DNA of 64,000 bases from assembly GCF_038066715.1 (NCBI RefSeq), contig NZ_JBBUKT010000012.1, positions 124,001 through 188,000 on the forward strand, in the 5' to 3' direction. The stretch's first letter is position 1; the number at the start of each line of letters is the position of its first letter. The notes below the pieces were generated by a model. That model searched no databases. It was not told the DNA's origin and worked only from the letters and a program-made list of their open reading frames with translations. A program made the position numbers and the translations under genes. The DNA comes from Luteolibacter sp. Y139 (GTDB lineage Bacteria; Verrucomicrobiota; Verrucomicrobiia; Verrucomicrobiales; Akkermansiaceae). Shown here one piece after another: positions 9,244-18,621 of the stretch.

Positions 9244-9552
9244 ATGACGAAGCCCGTCTGCTGCCTCCTGATTGCCCTCGGACTCGCCGCCTGCGCGAAG
9301 AAGGACGTCGTCGTCGATCAGCCGCCTCCCACGGAAGGCACGGCCAAGCCCGTCAACAAACCCCGGCCCGATCCCGGCGAGACCCCGGCGGTGCCACCCA
9401 ACAAGCTGGTGAACTCGCAAAGCGGCATGATGGTGCCGCCTCTCGAGAACACACTGCCGACCAGAAACGACATGACGGCCACCGCGCCGGTCGGCCCGGG
9501 TGGTGGCGGCGTCATCGCCACACCGCCGACCGCGGACAAGCGGGGCGAGTGA
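9244..9552 (+). CDS. Small proline-rich lipoprotein, unknown function
   Basis: 102 residues from the ATG at 9244, chosen because it gives MTKPVCCLLIALGLAAC, a clear signal peptide with the lipobox LAAC. The mature part is disordered and rich in Pro, Thr and Gly, with no recognisable domain. It lies 64 bp downstream of the hydrolase lipoprotein in the same direction and may be cotranscribed. It is probably anchored in the outer membrane. No function can be assigned. Confidence 0.6.
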   Translation: MTKPVCCLLIALGLAACAKKDVVVDQPPPTEGTAKPVNKPRPDPGETPAVPPNKLVNSQSGMMVPPLENTLPTRNDMTATAPVGPGGGGVIATPPTADKRGE

Positions 9553-9628
9553 CGGGACGGCGGCCGTGCGGCTCATGCCGCTGAATCGGTTTGTCACGGT
9601 CGCGGGGTTGTCGATGGTCGGCAGCTCC

Positions 9629-10897
9629 ATGAGCACCCTTCCCGCGCCCCATAGCGACCGAGAGGTCCGCCGGCTCCGCGATCTCTCGCTGCAGCAGGTG
9701 CGCTCTGGCGTGGCCGCCTGGCTCGGCTGGCTGTTCGACGGGCTGGACATGCACCTCTACACGCTGGTCGCCACGGCCTTCGTGGCGGTGCTGCTTTCGA
9801 CCGGCGAGTCGGATCCGGAGGTGGGCAAGAAGGCGTCCATCATTCAGGCCGCGTTTCTCATCGGCTGGGCGCTCGGTGGTGGTTTCTTCGGGCGCGTGGC
9901 AGACCTGCTAGGCCGGAGCCGGGCACTGGTGCTGACCATTCTGACCTATGCCTGCTTTACCGGCCTCTCGTTCTTTTCGACGGAGTGGTGGCATCTGATG
10001 GTGTTCCGTTTCCTCGCCGCGCTCGGCATCGGCGGCGAATGGGCGGTGGGTGCATCGCTACTCTCGGAAACGTGGCCGAAGTCGTGGCGGCCGTGGATCG
10101 CCGCCACGCTGCAGAGCGCGGTGAACTGCGGCATCCTGCTCGCGTGCGTGGCGGGAGCGCTGCTCGCGGGTCACCCGCCGCACTGGATCTTCCTCGTCGG
10201 CATCGTGCCCGCCTTCATCACGCTGTGGATTCGCAAGTCGGTGCCGGAGACCGAGGAGTGGAGCGAGGCGCGCAAGGACCAGCCCGCGCCGAAGATCCGC
10301 GAACTCTTCGGGCCGAAAGTGCGCAGCATCACGTGGAAGGTGATGCTGATCTGCGCGGTCTCGCTCACCGCACACTGGACCTTCATGTTCTGGCAACAGA
10401 GCTACATCCGGAGCTTGCCCGAGGTCGGTGCACTGAAAGCGGATAAGGACCACGCGACTGTGATGGCGCTGCTGTGGATCATGGTCGGCTCCATCATCGG
10501 GAACTTCGTCGCGGGCTTTCTCGCGAATGTGATGGGCTACGGGAAGGCGATCGCGCTGATGCTCGGCGGCTACTTCCTCGTGATGTGGTTCACGTTCTCA
10601 CGCGGCCATGACCTGCACACGGTCTATTTCCTCTTCGCGATCACGGGGCTGATGCAGGGCTGCTTCGGCCTCTTCACGATGTGCCTGCCTCCGCTGTTCC
10701 CCGTGCTGCTGCGAAGCACCGGCGCGGGTTTCTGCTACAATATCGGCCGCATCCTTTCTGCAGCGGGCGTGGTGTTCTTCGGGATCTCCAAACACAAGGT
10801 GCAAGGCGACTTCGCCGGTGTGCTGCTGATGGCCTCGTGGCTGTTCATTCCCGCGGCCTTGTTCGCGCTCTTGCTGCCGGCGGAGGAGGATCAGTGA
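9629..10897 (+). CDS. Major facilitator superfamily transporter (metabolite:H+ symporter-like)
   Basis: About 422 residues with 12 probable membrane helices. WLGWLFDGLDMHLYTLV in the first helix and GRVADLLGRSRALVL between helices 2 and 3 are typical of MFS symporters for organic or aromatic acids and sialate (MhpT/NanT-type). FRFLAALGIGGEWAVG is the helix 4 signature. The start is uncertain: ATGs at 9614 and 9629 both fit, and the latter gives a short cytoplasmic leader. The substrate is not readable. It is followed by hairpins at 10914-10974 that probably end transcription. Confidence 0.78.
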   Translation: MSTLPAPHSDREVRRLRDLSLQQVRSGVAAWLGWLFDGLDMHLYTLVATAFVAVLLSTGESDPEVGKKASIIQAAFLIGWALGGGFFGRVADLLGRSRALVLTILTYACFTGLSFFSTEWWHLMVFRFLAALGIGGEWAVGASLLSETWPKSWRPWIAATLQSAVNCGILLACVAGALLAGHPPHWIFLVGIVPAFITLWIRKSVPETEEWSEARKDQPAPKIRELFGPKVRSITWKVMLICAVSLTAHWTFMFWQQSYIRSLPEVGALKADKDHATVMALLWIMVGSIIGNFVAGFLANVMGYGKAIALMLGGYFLVMWFTFSRGHDLHTVYFLFAITGLMQGCFGLFTMCLPPLFPVLLRSTGAGFCYNIGRILSAAGVVFFGISKHKVQGDFAGVLLMASWLFIPAALFALLLPAEEDQ

Positions 10898-10913
10898 AGT
10901 GGCGATCTACGCC

Positions 10914-10974
10914 GTGTCGACGGAACGTCGACACCCCAGAAAGGAAAGCGGCCACCCCGATCCGGGATGGCCGC
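10914..10974. terminator. Two hairpins between convergent genes
   Basis: A perfect 9-bp hairpin (GTGTCGACG, loop GAA) at 10914-10934 is followed by a 12-bp stem with one mismatch and loop ATC at 10948-10974. The second is flanked on its left by AAGGAAA, which reads TTTCCTT after the stem on the minus strand. They lie between the MFS gene and the convergent beta-repeat gene and probably terminate both. The U-tracts are weak. Confidence 0.5.
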
Positions 10975-11000
10975 CATGCCCAATTACCCTATGAATTCTA

Positions 11001-14000
11001 TCAGGGAGCGGTGACGCTGGCGCGGAGGAAGCCCTTCGCAGGCGTCAGTCCATTCGATCCACCGAGACTGAAGCTGCGGTAGCTGTAGCCGGCTCCGGCG
11101 GGAGGAAGTCCCGTCGTGATCGCCGTCGGAACGGCATTCACGGTGACCGGGAAGCCGCTCAGCGTGGTGCTGCCGGCGATCGAGTAGGTGATCCCATCGG
11201 CCACCGACGCCGCGGTGGACGGCGCGCCATTGCCAAAGGCGGCAGTACCGGTGCGGATGGCCGCGGTCAGGATCAGCTCCTTGTTGCTATCTCCATCGAT
11301 ATCGCTATCGGCAGCGAAGACATAGATCTTGGTCCCCACGCCGCCACTGGCGGGATTGCCGCCGAACGCGAACTCGGTGATGTTATCCACGCCATCCTTA
11401 TCCGGATCGGCGGTCTGGCCGATGATCGCCGGATTGGTCTCTCCCGGGAAGAAGCTATCAATCCAAGTGCCATAAGGCGTGCTGCCGGAGGTGGTGACAC
11501 TGAGCAAGCCATCACCGCTGATCAGCGACGTTTCGAAGTTCGCACCGAGCGCAGCGATCGATCCAGGACGACCCCACTTGCCGACGGCTTGCGGAGCTCC
11601 GTTGATGAAGAGCTGGTCGATGACATCGGTGCCCGCGGCCGTGAGGATCAGCGTGCCTCCCGTATTCAGGCGGACGTCCGAGCCATCGGCGAAGGTTGAG
11701 GCGAGGTTCAGCGCGAGGGTGCCTTGCGAAACCGTGGTATCGCCCGTGTGGCCGATCGCACCGGTGATCGTCTGGAAGCCGCTGCCGGTCTTCACCAGGC
11801 TGAGGCCGCCACCGGTATTACCGGTGAAGGTGGCCGAGGCATTGCCATCTCCGATCGTCAAGGCGCCGCCGGCAGTCGAGGTGACGACACCCGAGCCGCT
11901 CAGGCCATTGATGGTGTCATTGAAGCCGCCAATGTTGAGCGTGCCATTGTTGACGACGCTGCCCTTCGTGGCACCGTTGGGGATCTGGTCGGTAGCGCCG
12001 AGGATCAGGAAGGTCCCGGCTCCCACCGTGGTGTCACCCACGTAGTCATTGGGATTCGCCGTCTGGTTCGCCAGGGTGATGGCAACCGAAGAGGCATTGA
12101 GTTGGAAGCCGCTCGGACCCGTGACCTGTCCGGTCAAGCGGGCAGCGCCGGTGTTGGTGAATGTCGCATTCGCCAGGTTCGCCGTGATGGTTCCGGAGAA
12201 CGTGTGCCCCGCCGTATCCAGCCGGATGCCAACCTGATCGGTGCCCAGTGCGGTATTGAACACGATCGCGTTCGCGATGGTGTAGCCACCGGCGGTATCC
12301 AGCAGAAGGCCGGCCTTGTCGGTCGCGGTTTCACCGATAGTGATCGGACCGGTTCCGAACGGGCTGCTGACGATCGCTCCCGCAGAGCCCACCGTGACCG
12401 GTGCCGAAGTGATGCGAAGGCGTGTGCCGGTGGTGGTGCCGTGTGCCAAAAGCAAGCCGCCGGAGAACGTGTTCGGATTGTCGAGCGCGAGGATCGTGTT
12501 GCCGGTGTTGGCATTACGAACGGTGACCTTCACGGCCTTGTTAGGACCATTGAGGATCTTGTTGGAGATGGTGTTTGTCTGCGCGGGAATGGTGAGCGTG
12601 GAAACACCGGCTCCGGCACTGCTATCGGTGATGGTGGCCGTGGTGGCACCCGCACCGAGGTTGGTGAAGCTGGCATTGAAACCATTCAGGTCGAGCACGC
12701 CGGTTCCCGACATGTTCAGCAAGGCGCTGGCTCCGAAGGCACCTGCACTGCCTGCCTTCAGCGTCCCATCCGAAATGGTGGTGGTGCCGGTGTAGTTGCT
12801 GGTGCCAGAGAGCAGCCAGGTGCTGAAGCCGGACTTGGTCACCGCCGTCGCGCCGGACGTACCGGGGTTGTTGATCGCTCCCATCACTTGGTTGCCGGTG
12901 GCAGTACCGCCGAGCACCAGGGTGGTGGAGAAAGTCGCATTGGCAGTGTAGCCACCGAGAATGTGATTTCCCGTGGTGGGGTTCAGCGTCAGCACCCCGC
13001 CGCCGGCGACATTGTTGATGATCCCCGTGCCGAGCGAGTAGCCATTGCCACCGGTCACGTTGATCGTGGTGGTGTTCACGTTGAAGCCCGCCGGAGCGAT
13101 CGTCAGGGTATTGCCGGTTCCCGAGCCAAGCTGGTTCACGTCGAGGGTGACCGTGGCGCTCCCCAGGCCGCCGAGACCATTGCCGCCGGAGAACGTGACC
13201 GGATTGTCAGAGCGGAGCTGGAGAATGCCACCCGCGTTCAAAGCCAGCGGCTGCACGGCGCCAACGGTCTCAACCGAAAGTGCCGAAGAGATGCCCGAGA
13301 CCGTGTTTCCGGGATTCGCCTGGAGCTGGAGGATGCCATTGGAATTGATGACCGTGCGGTTGGCGCTGGCGGCAGGTCGGCCCGTGTTGTCACCCGAGAG
13401 CACCACCGTGGCACCCGCGTTGACGGTGAGCGCACCATCAAAGGTGTTGTCACCGGTCAGGCTCAGAAGGCCGGTGCCAGCGGTCAGCGAGCCGGTGAAG
13501 GTATTGTCTCCATTGAGAACGATGGAATTGCCGCCGGTGGCCACGTTGATCACATCGCTGCCATTGTCTGCGATGACCGAGTTCACCGTCAGCGGATGAG
13601 TCGGGCTGTCGTTGCCCAGATTGAGGGTTCCGAATTGGGTCGTGAGCATCCCTTGGTTGGCCGAGCTTCCGATCGTGAGACTGTCGGCAGTCGGCGTTTG
13701 CCAGATCGTTCCACCGCTGAAGTCGCCGACCATGAGAACGTCGGTGGCGTTGGCCGGAGCGATGGTGGCAGGCCCGGCGGTAGCACCCATCTGCAGGAAG
13801 CCGATCTGATTCAGCGGCGAATCGGTCAGAGTGATGTTCCCGGCGGTGCCGCCGTTCACGATGCGGACGATCGCAGCGGGATCGCTCGGGATCGTGCTCG
13901 GGCCGAGACGGGTGACGTCGGCATAGGCACCCGCGTAGGCCGTGATCGGACCGGCGAAGTCATTGGTGGAATTGGTGCCGATCACCGGTTGTCCGGCGAC

Positions 14001-16508
14001 CATCACGCGAGCCCACGGCAGGATGCCGTTGGTATTGGTGCTGTCGGTCGTCGCAATGCTACCCGCGCCGAGTACCAGCGACGAACCAGCCCCTGCCGTC
14101 ACGGTTCCGAGCTGGAGCTTCGCGCCACCGCTACTTTGGGTGACATAGCTGGTCTTGCCTCCCACCAAGGTCGTGGATCCCACGAATTCGGTATGGGTTC
14201 CGCCGGCCAGATCGAGCGTGCCGCCGTTGAAATTGAGGATACCGCCATCGGCAAGCTTCGAGCTATCGTTGATAGAGTAGTCGAGGCGGAGCGTGCCTTC
14301 GGTGATGGTGGTATTGCCGGTGTAGGTGTTGTTTCCGGAAAGGGTCCACGTGCCGGTGCCGGCGTCCTTCAGGACGTTGACCGGATTGGTGCCGTTGGTG
14401 ATCGCTCCGGAGATCGTGCCGTTCGAAGCGCCGCGGAGATGGAAGCCGCGGTTGCTGGTATTCGCAGCGAGGGTGCCGGAGATCGTCAGGCTGCCGGCAT
14501 TCGAAAGGAAGGCAGTGCCACCGCCGCCGGAAGTGGCGGTGAAATTGCCGGCGATCGTGTTGTTGCCCGCGTTGTTGATGATCGCTGCTTCACCGGGAAT
14601 CGGCAGGGGATTCGGGAAAGAGAGCGCATCGAAGCTGGTGGTGAACGACAGGTTGCTGGCGAGCGAGATGTCACCGCCGCTGCCGTCGAGAACGAGCGAG
14701 CTAAGGCTGCTCGGGTTCGCGGACGGGACGACCGTGATGGTCTTGGGCCCCACGCCAAGGGCGGAGGAATTGGTGATGACGAGGTCGCCGGTATTGACGT
14801 TCACGCCGCCGGTGAAGGTGTTGTTGCCCGAGAGTGTCCACACGCTGGAGCCGTTGTTCTTGAGCACCGAGGTCCGGTTGACCACGCCTGCCACCGTGAT
14901 GACGGCACCGGCGGTGCCAGCACCGGAAGCAGCGGGGCTGATGGTCACGACCTTGGTGCCGGTGTTGACCGCAGTCACGGTGGTACCGCCCGCGATCCCC
15001 GTTCCCGAGATCGTGGCTCCGTTCACGATGCCATCGACCGAGGCGAGCGTGATGGTGGTGGCTGCCGCGGCGAAGTTGGCCGCCAGCGTCGTCGTGCCAG
15101 CGGTGGCATTGTCCAGGATCTGGCCGGAGATTTCGCCGGTGCCAGCGGTGGATCCGTTGAGTCCGAGGGTTTTGCTGCCGAGGCCGCTCGCGGTCACATT
15201 GGCAGTGAGCTTGAGCAGGCCGGTGCCATTGTGGCTGATGCTGCCACCTCCAGTCGTGCCGCCGAGATCGAAGGTGCGGTTGGTGGTTTCACCGGTGCCG
15301 GTATAGAGGAGTGCGGAGGTGTTTCCGATACCGCCGAGCGAGACGACGGCATTCGTGCCAAGCGGACCGGACACGCCGGTGTTCTTGATGGTCGCGGAGC
15401 TGATATTACCCGCAAAGCTGCGCGTGGGTCCGCTGTAGGTGTTGTTACCCGTGAGGACGATGGTTCCGCCGCCGGCCTTGGTCAGCGAACGGGAACCGCC
15501 GCTTTCCGAAATGGTGCCGCTGATCGTCACCGGGCCGGAGTTGCTGCCGATGATGCCGTCCCCGGCTCCGGTCATGTCGCCAGCCAGCGTGATTGGCCCA
15601 GCCCAAACGGTGTTGAGGTTGTCGACGCGGAGCTGGCCGAGGGATTCCCCGGTATCGCCCCCCGCCAGCGTGACCGCGGCGTTGTGAACCCCGGCGCCGG
15701 CAAGAAGCGTGCCGTTGGCGAGGATGTTGATCGTCGCGGCCGCATTGTCCGCGCCATTCATCTGGGCCTTGCCTGCACCTGCCGCAGCACCCACGCCGAT
15801 GTTCCAGATGCCGGTGAAATTGGAGTAGTCGCCGTTGAGAATGGTCGTGTTGGTTCCAGTGCCAAGGGCGGTGACATTGGTCGTGCCCGCGCCGCTCAAC
15901 GCATTGCCCAAGCCGGTGAAGGTCACGTTGGCCTTGTTGACGTTCAGCGTCGCGTTGTTCACCACCGGGCCGAAGCCGAGCGAACCTTCATGGCTGGCGA
16001 TCAGGGTGCCGGCGTTGATGGTGGTGGTTCCGGAATAGGTGCTGGCGGCGGTGCCATTCAGCGTGAGCGTGCCGGCACCGGCCTTGGTGAGTGAGCTCGC
16101 CGAACCGGCGTTGTTTGCGATCGTTTCCGCGATCGAGGCACTGTCACTTGCATTGGTCACCGTGATGGTGCTGGCGAGGTCATTGGCCAGAACGAATGAT
16201 CCGGCACCCGCGCTCGTGACGCTGAAACCGGAGACCGCGAAGGTGATGTCATTCACCGTGTTGGTGGTCGTGACCGCGATGGCTTCCGGCGTGCCTGAAC
16301 TTCCATCGAACAGCGCGTCGGAATTCTGGACCCAGGTGATGGCCCCGGGGCTCCAGTTTCCATTGCCGGCGGCGGTGCTCCAGTTGTTGGAGGGCCCGGC
16401 GGAATTCCACGTGAGCGTGGCGGCTTGCACCGAGCAAGTCAGTGCGGTCGTCAGTAACGATAGGCGCGCCGCGGAAGCCAGCGCTTGGGGATTGAATGGA
16501 TACTTCAT
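11001..16508 (-). CDS. Giant exported protein with autotransporter-associated beta-strand repeats
   Basis: About 1835 residues from the ATG at 16508, chosen because it begins a good signal peptide ending SVQA/ATLTW. The body is a long series of repeats of the autotransporter-associated beta-strand type (PF12951/TIGR02601): each has LTKxGxGTLxLxGxNTYSGxTTxxxGTL or a variant, rich in Gly, Thr, Asn and Ala, predicting a beta-helix. There is no C-terminal beta-barrel, so it is not a classical autotransporter. The C-terminus instead has ADPDKDGVDNITEF and a FLRASVTAP tail, shared with other exported proteins in this window. It probably acts at the cell surface or in the matrix; function is unknown. 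It is apparently monocistronic. Confidence 0.85.
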   Translation of the reverse strand: MKYPFNPQALASAARLSLLTTALTCSVQAATLTWNSAGPSNNWSTAAGNGNWSPGAITWVQNSDALFDGSSGTPEAIAVTTTNTVNDITFAVSGFSVTSAGAGSFVLANDLASTITVTNASDSASIAETIANNAGSASSLTKAGAGTLTLNGTAASTYSGTTTINAGTLIASHEGSLGFGPVVNNATLNVNKANVTFTGLGNALSGAGTTNVTALGTGTNTTILNGDYSNFTGIWNIGVGAAAGAGKAQMNGADNAAATINILANGTLLAGAGVHNAAVTLAGGDTGESLGQLRVDNLNTVWAGPITLAGDMTGAGDGIIGSNSGPVTISGTISESGGSRSLTKAGGGTIVLTGNNTYSGPTRSFAGNISSATIKNTGVSGPLGTNAVVSLGGIGNTSALLYTGTGETTNRTFDLGGTTGGGSISHNGTGLLKLTANVTASGLGSKTLGLNGSTAGTGEISGQILDNATAGTTTLAANFAAAATTITLASVDGIVNGATISGTGIAGGTTVTAVNTGTKVVTISPAASGAGTAGAVITVAGVVNRTSVLKNNGSSVWTLSGNNTFTGGVNVNTGDLVITNSSALGVGPKTITVVPSANPSSLSSLVLDGSGGDISLASNLSFTTSFDALSFPNPLPIPGEAAIINNAGNNTIAGNFTATSGGGGTAFLSNAGSLTISGTLAANTSNRGFHLRGASNGTISGAITNGTNPVNVLKDAGTGTWTLSGNNTYTGNTTITEGTLRLDYSINDSSKLADGGILNFNGGTLDLAGGTHTEFVGSTTLVGGKTSYVTQSSGGAKLQLGTVTAGAGSSLVLGAGSIATTDSTNTNGILPWARVMVAGQPVIGTNSTNDFAGPITAYAGAYADVTRLGPSTIPSDPAAIVRIVNGGTAGNITLTDSPLNQIGFLQMGATAGPATIAPANATDVLMVGDFSGGTIWQTPTADSLTIGSSANQGMLTTQFGTLNLGNDSPTHPLTVNSVIADNGSDVINVATGGNSIVLNGDNTFTGSLTAGTGLLSLTGDNTFDGALTVNAGATVVLSGDNTGRPAASANRTVINSNGILQLQANPGNTVSGISSALSVETVGAVQPLALNAGGILQLRSDNPVTFSGGNGLGGLGSATVTLDVNQLGSGTGNTLTIAPAGFNVNTTTINVTGGNGYSLGTGIINNVAGGGVLTLNPTTGNHILGGYTANATFSTTLVLGGTATGNQVMGAINNPGTSGATAVTKSGFSTWLLSGTSNYTGTTTISDGTLKAGSAGAFGASALLNMSGTGVLDLNGFNASFTNLGAGATTATITDSSAGAGVSTLTIPAQTNTISNKILNGPNKAVKVTVRNANTGNTILALDNPNTFSGGLLLAHGTTTGTRLRITSAPVTVGSAGAIVSSPFGTGPITIGETATDKAGLLLDTAGGYTIANAIVFNTALGTDQVGIRLDTAGHTFSGTITANLANATFTNTGAARLTGQVTGPSGFQLNASSVAITLANQTANPNDYVGDTTVGAGTFLILGATDQIPNGATKGSVVNNGTLNIGGFNDTINGLSGSGVVTSTAGGALTIGDGNASATFTGNTGGGLSLVKTGSGFQTITGAIGHTGDTTVSQGTLALNLASTFADGSDVRLNTGGTLILTAAGTDVIDQLFINGAPQAVGKWGRPGSIAALGANFETSLISGDGLLSVTTSGSTPYGTWIDSFFPGETNPAIIGQTADPDKDGVDNITEFAFGGNPASGGVGTKIYVFAADSDIDGDSNKELILTAAIRTGTAAFGNGAPSTAASVADGITYSIAGSTTLSGFPVTVNAVPTAITTGLPPAGAGYSYRSFSLGGSNGLTPAKGFLRASVTAP

Positions 16509-16616
16509 GGGTTTAACGGGGTTGGGTTGAAGCTGCTCACGGCTCTGCAAGGCCGTATGACAAATCACACTCAGATCCCCCTGTGATAAGGATTGGGGAT
16601 TTTCCGAGGATCGATT

Positions 16617-16647
16617 CTTATGAGCCCAGCCGGTAGGGCTTAGTCAA
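16617..16647 (-). promoter_or_regulatory. Candidate sigma-70 promoter for the beta-repeat gene
   Basis: On the minus strand TTGACT (16642-16647) is followed after 18-19 bases by TCATAA/CATAAG (16617-16623), about 110 bp before the ATG at 16508. The spacing is slightly long. This is read by eye only. Confidence 0.3.
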
Positions 16648-16659
16648 ATTGAATCACTG

Positions 16660-16909
16660 TCTATCCCCTTTTGGTGGGTACCCGATCCGGCATTTCCCTA
16701 TGTAAAGTCCTAGGGATATTGCCTCACATAGCTCCTTCCGGGGAAAGACGGCGGACTGAATGCTTGTTATCGCCGCCCTCCAGCAGCCTGCGACGACCTT
16801 GTCCCTGAACGAGAACTTCCGCTAGATCCTTGCTGCCGCTATCAACAAGGTTCGCAGGAACCCGGACGCGGAAATCTTCCGGCAGATGTGCGCCAGGTGG
16901 GCGGCGGCG
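16660..16909. other. Intergenic stretch, no supported gene
   Basis: Between the upstream region of the beta-repeat gene and the 3' end of the membrane-protein gene. An ATG at 16758 opens 21 codons before a TAG, and the frame continues openly beyond it, but I recognise no homology. No tRNA-like fold, insertion-sequence end or strong hairpin was seen. Confidence 0.4.
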
Positions 16910-17839
16910 CTAGCGCTTCAGGAGCCAAGCCCCGGTGACAAACACCGCAGCTCCCGCCCATGCCGGAGCGAGGTGCCAGAAATCGAGGTAGCCGATCGGG
17001 TAGTGCACGCCGATCGCGCAGCCGAAGCCCACGATTCCCGCGGCGGTCAACGCCTGCCAAACATGCCTCGACGGTGCGGCCTTCCACAGGATACAGAGGA
17101 CCGTCAGGCCGGTCGTGAACAAGCCACCGCCAAAGCCCGCTCGATCGTGCGCAATCAACGGGATCAGCCTCGGATTGATCGCATTGAGTTGCTCCCGCGT
17201 GTAGCCGATGAAATCCAAGTCGCTGGGGACGAAGACCAGCGTCATCCCCACGGTCAGGATCGTCGCTCCCGCCGCCACGAGGCCGCTCCCCCACATCATC
17301 CACAGCAGCCACCCCCACGCCTGCCGGCTGCGCCAGGACACGGGCCATGCAGCCGCCCTGAAATCCAGAGGCTTCGAGCAAAGCCGGCGGGTCTTCCATA
17401 AACCTGTCAGAGTGACCGGCAGCAGCAGCAAGGTGGCCCACGCGTGCCAGCCGTCGAGATAGCCGTAGCCAAGGTAGGCGAGGAAGCTGCCGAAGCCGGT
17501 CGCATTCGTGAGCGCCAGCGTCCACCACGCCCAGCTCTCGCCCTCACGCAGCGGGAAGAGCGCGAGCCACGCATAGAGCACGGCAATCGCCACCAGCACG
17601 CCGCCGAACGAAAGACGGTCGTGGATCATGAAGTGAACGATCCGGCATTGGTTCAGCTCGCATAGCGCCACCGGTTGCATGCCGAGGAACTCGACATCGT
17701 GCGGGAGGAAGTGTCCCGTCACCGAAAGAAAGATCGCACCACCACCCGAGAACAACAGCGCGATCGCCGTGAACAAGATCAAGGAGCGGCCGTCCCCGAT
17801 CAACGCCGATAGGAAACTACGGGAATCATCGGAGTTCAT
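16910..17839 (-). CDS. Polytopic membrane protein made of two homologous halves, unknown function
   Basis: 309 residues from the ATG at 17839, which overlaps the desaturase stop as ATGA. About eight hydrophobic segments are visible. The protein is an internal duplication with a period near 158 residues. FLPHDVEFLG (44-53) and FVPSDLDFIG (202-211) match, as do IHDRLSFGG (72-80) and AHDRAGFGG (230-238), and YLDGWH (127-132) and YLDFWH (284-289). The repeated HDR, FGG and YLDxWH sets suggest paired metal, quinone or lipid sites, but that is inference. I do not recognise a named family. It is the last gene of a coupled trio with an FAD monooxygenase and a tri-histidine enzyme, so a role in a membrane lipid or pigment modification pathway is plausible. 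Confidence 0.72.
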   Translation of the reverse strand: MNSDDSRSFLSALIGDGRSLILFTAIALLFSGGGAIFLSVTGHFLPHDVEFLGMQPVALCELNQCRIVHFMIHDRLSFGGVLVAIAVLYAWLALFPLREGESWAWWTLALTNATGFGSFLAYLGYGYLDGWHAWATLLLLPVTLTGLWKTRRLCSKPLDFRAAAWPVSWRSRQAWGWLLWMMWGSGLVAAGATILTVGMTLVFVPSDLDFIGYTREQLNAINPRLIPLIAHDRAGFGGGLFTTGLTVLCILWKAAPSRHVWQALTAAGIVGFGCAIGVHYPIGYLDFWHLAPAWAGAAVFVTGAWLLKR

Positions 17840-18621
17840 CGCCACAGCACCACCGGTTTGAGTCCTTGCTCCTCGAAAAACGGATCGAGCCGCCTGGCAA
17901 GCTCCGGCCAGCGCTGGTGAGGAACCTGCGGGTAAAGATGGTGCTCGAGATGATAAAGGTGCTCCAAGCTCAGCCAAGCCACCACTTTCCCGCGAAACAA
18001 GCGAGTCTGCCGCAGCGGATCGTCGCCCGTCGCATCGTGCGGCATGAAGCTGGTCATGAACGGATACACCCAGCTTCCCGCCACGGTCACCGCCAGATAG
18101 ATCATCCCGACCTGCGACCCGAGACACCATGCGGCCCACGCGATGATCACCGCGCCCTCGATTGCAATCCAAAGCCGCTTTCGTCCTGTCGTGTGCATGA
18201 GCGCCCACACCCACAGGCGAGGCTGGGCGATGAGGCCATCGAGCAAGGCGCGCCACCACGACATGCGAGCCGCGGCACCTTCCAGGTCATCTTCATGGGG
18301 AAACCTCCGGTGATGGTGCAGGTGCGATTCTCGAAACGCATGACCGGAGCGAAACGACAGCCCCTCGATCAAAAAGAGCAGCGTTTCATTCAGCCAAGCC
18401 GGCAGCCGCAGCGTGCGATGCACCAGGTCATGCGAAACGGATGCATACGTGAAGAAGCTCTGGAGCACGGCGCAGCCCAAGGCGATCACCCACCAGCCGC
18501 GCTCACCGGCGGCAAAGAAACCGGCACATGTGGCGAACGGGAGCACCAGGCAGCGGAAACGTTCCGCGGCCGATGTCTCCAACAGATCGAGACCCAGCGA
18601 TTCCAGCGACGGCTTCTTCAT
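17836..18621 (-). CDS. Membrane fatty-acid desaturase/carotenoid hydroxylase-like di-iron enzyme
   Basis: 261 residues with several membrane segments and the three histidine boxes of the desaturase/hydroxylase superfamily: HDLVH (64-68), HLHHH (100-104) and HLYHLEHH (221-228). These bind a di-iron centre that inserts oxygen or a double bond into a lipid. The third box HLxHLEHHLYP is typical of acyl desaturases and CrtW/CrtR-like carotenoid enzymes; the substrate cannot be decided from the sequence. It is coupled by 4-bp ATGA overlaps to the FAD monooxygenase upstream and the duplicated membrane protein downstream. That points to a shared oxidative pathway. Confidence 0.8.
   Translation of the reverse strand: MKKPSLESLGLDLLETSAAERFRCLVLPFATCAGFFAAGERGWWVIALGCAVLQSFFTYASVSHDLVHRTLRLPAWLNETLLFLIEGLSFRSGHAFRESHLHHHRRFPHEDDLEGAAARMSWWRALLDGLIAQPRLWVWALMHTTGRKRLWIAIEGAVIIAWAAWCLGSQVGMIYLAVTVAGSWVYPFMTSFMPHDATGDDPLRQTRLFRGKVVAWLSLEHLYHLEHHLYPQVPHQRWPELARRLDPFFEEQGLKPVVLWR

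Noticed and set aside
11724-16094. Open frame of about 1456 codons on the plus strand
   Set aside because: It is antisense to the beta-repeat gene; absence of stops results from GC-rich repeats. No known domain or start signal is seen.
11001-16508. Classical autotransporter (type V secretion)
   Set aside because: Despite the repeat name, there is no C-terminal beta-barrel domain; the end carries the DxDxDG and FLRxxV module instead.
16758-16900. Possible pseudogene remnant in the gap before the membrane-protein gene
   Set aside because: A short frame with an internal TAG exists, but neither strand gives a recognisable protein, so no pseudogene is called.
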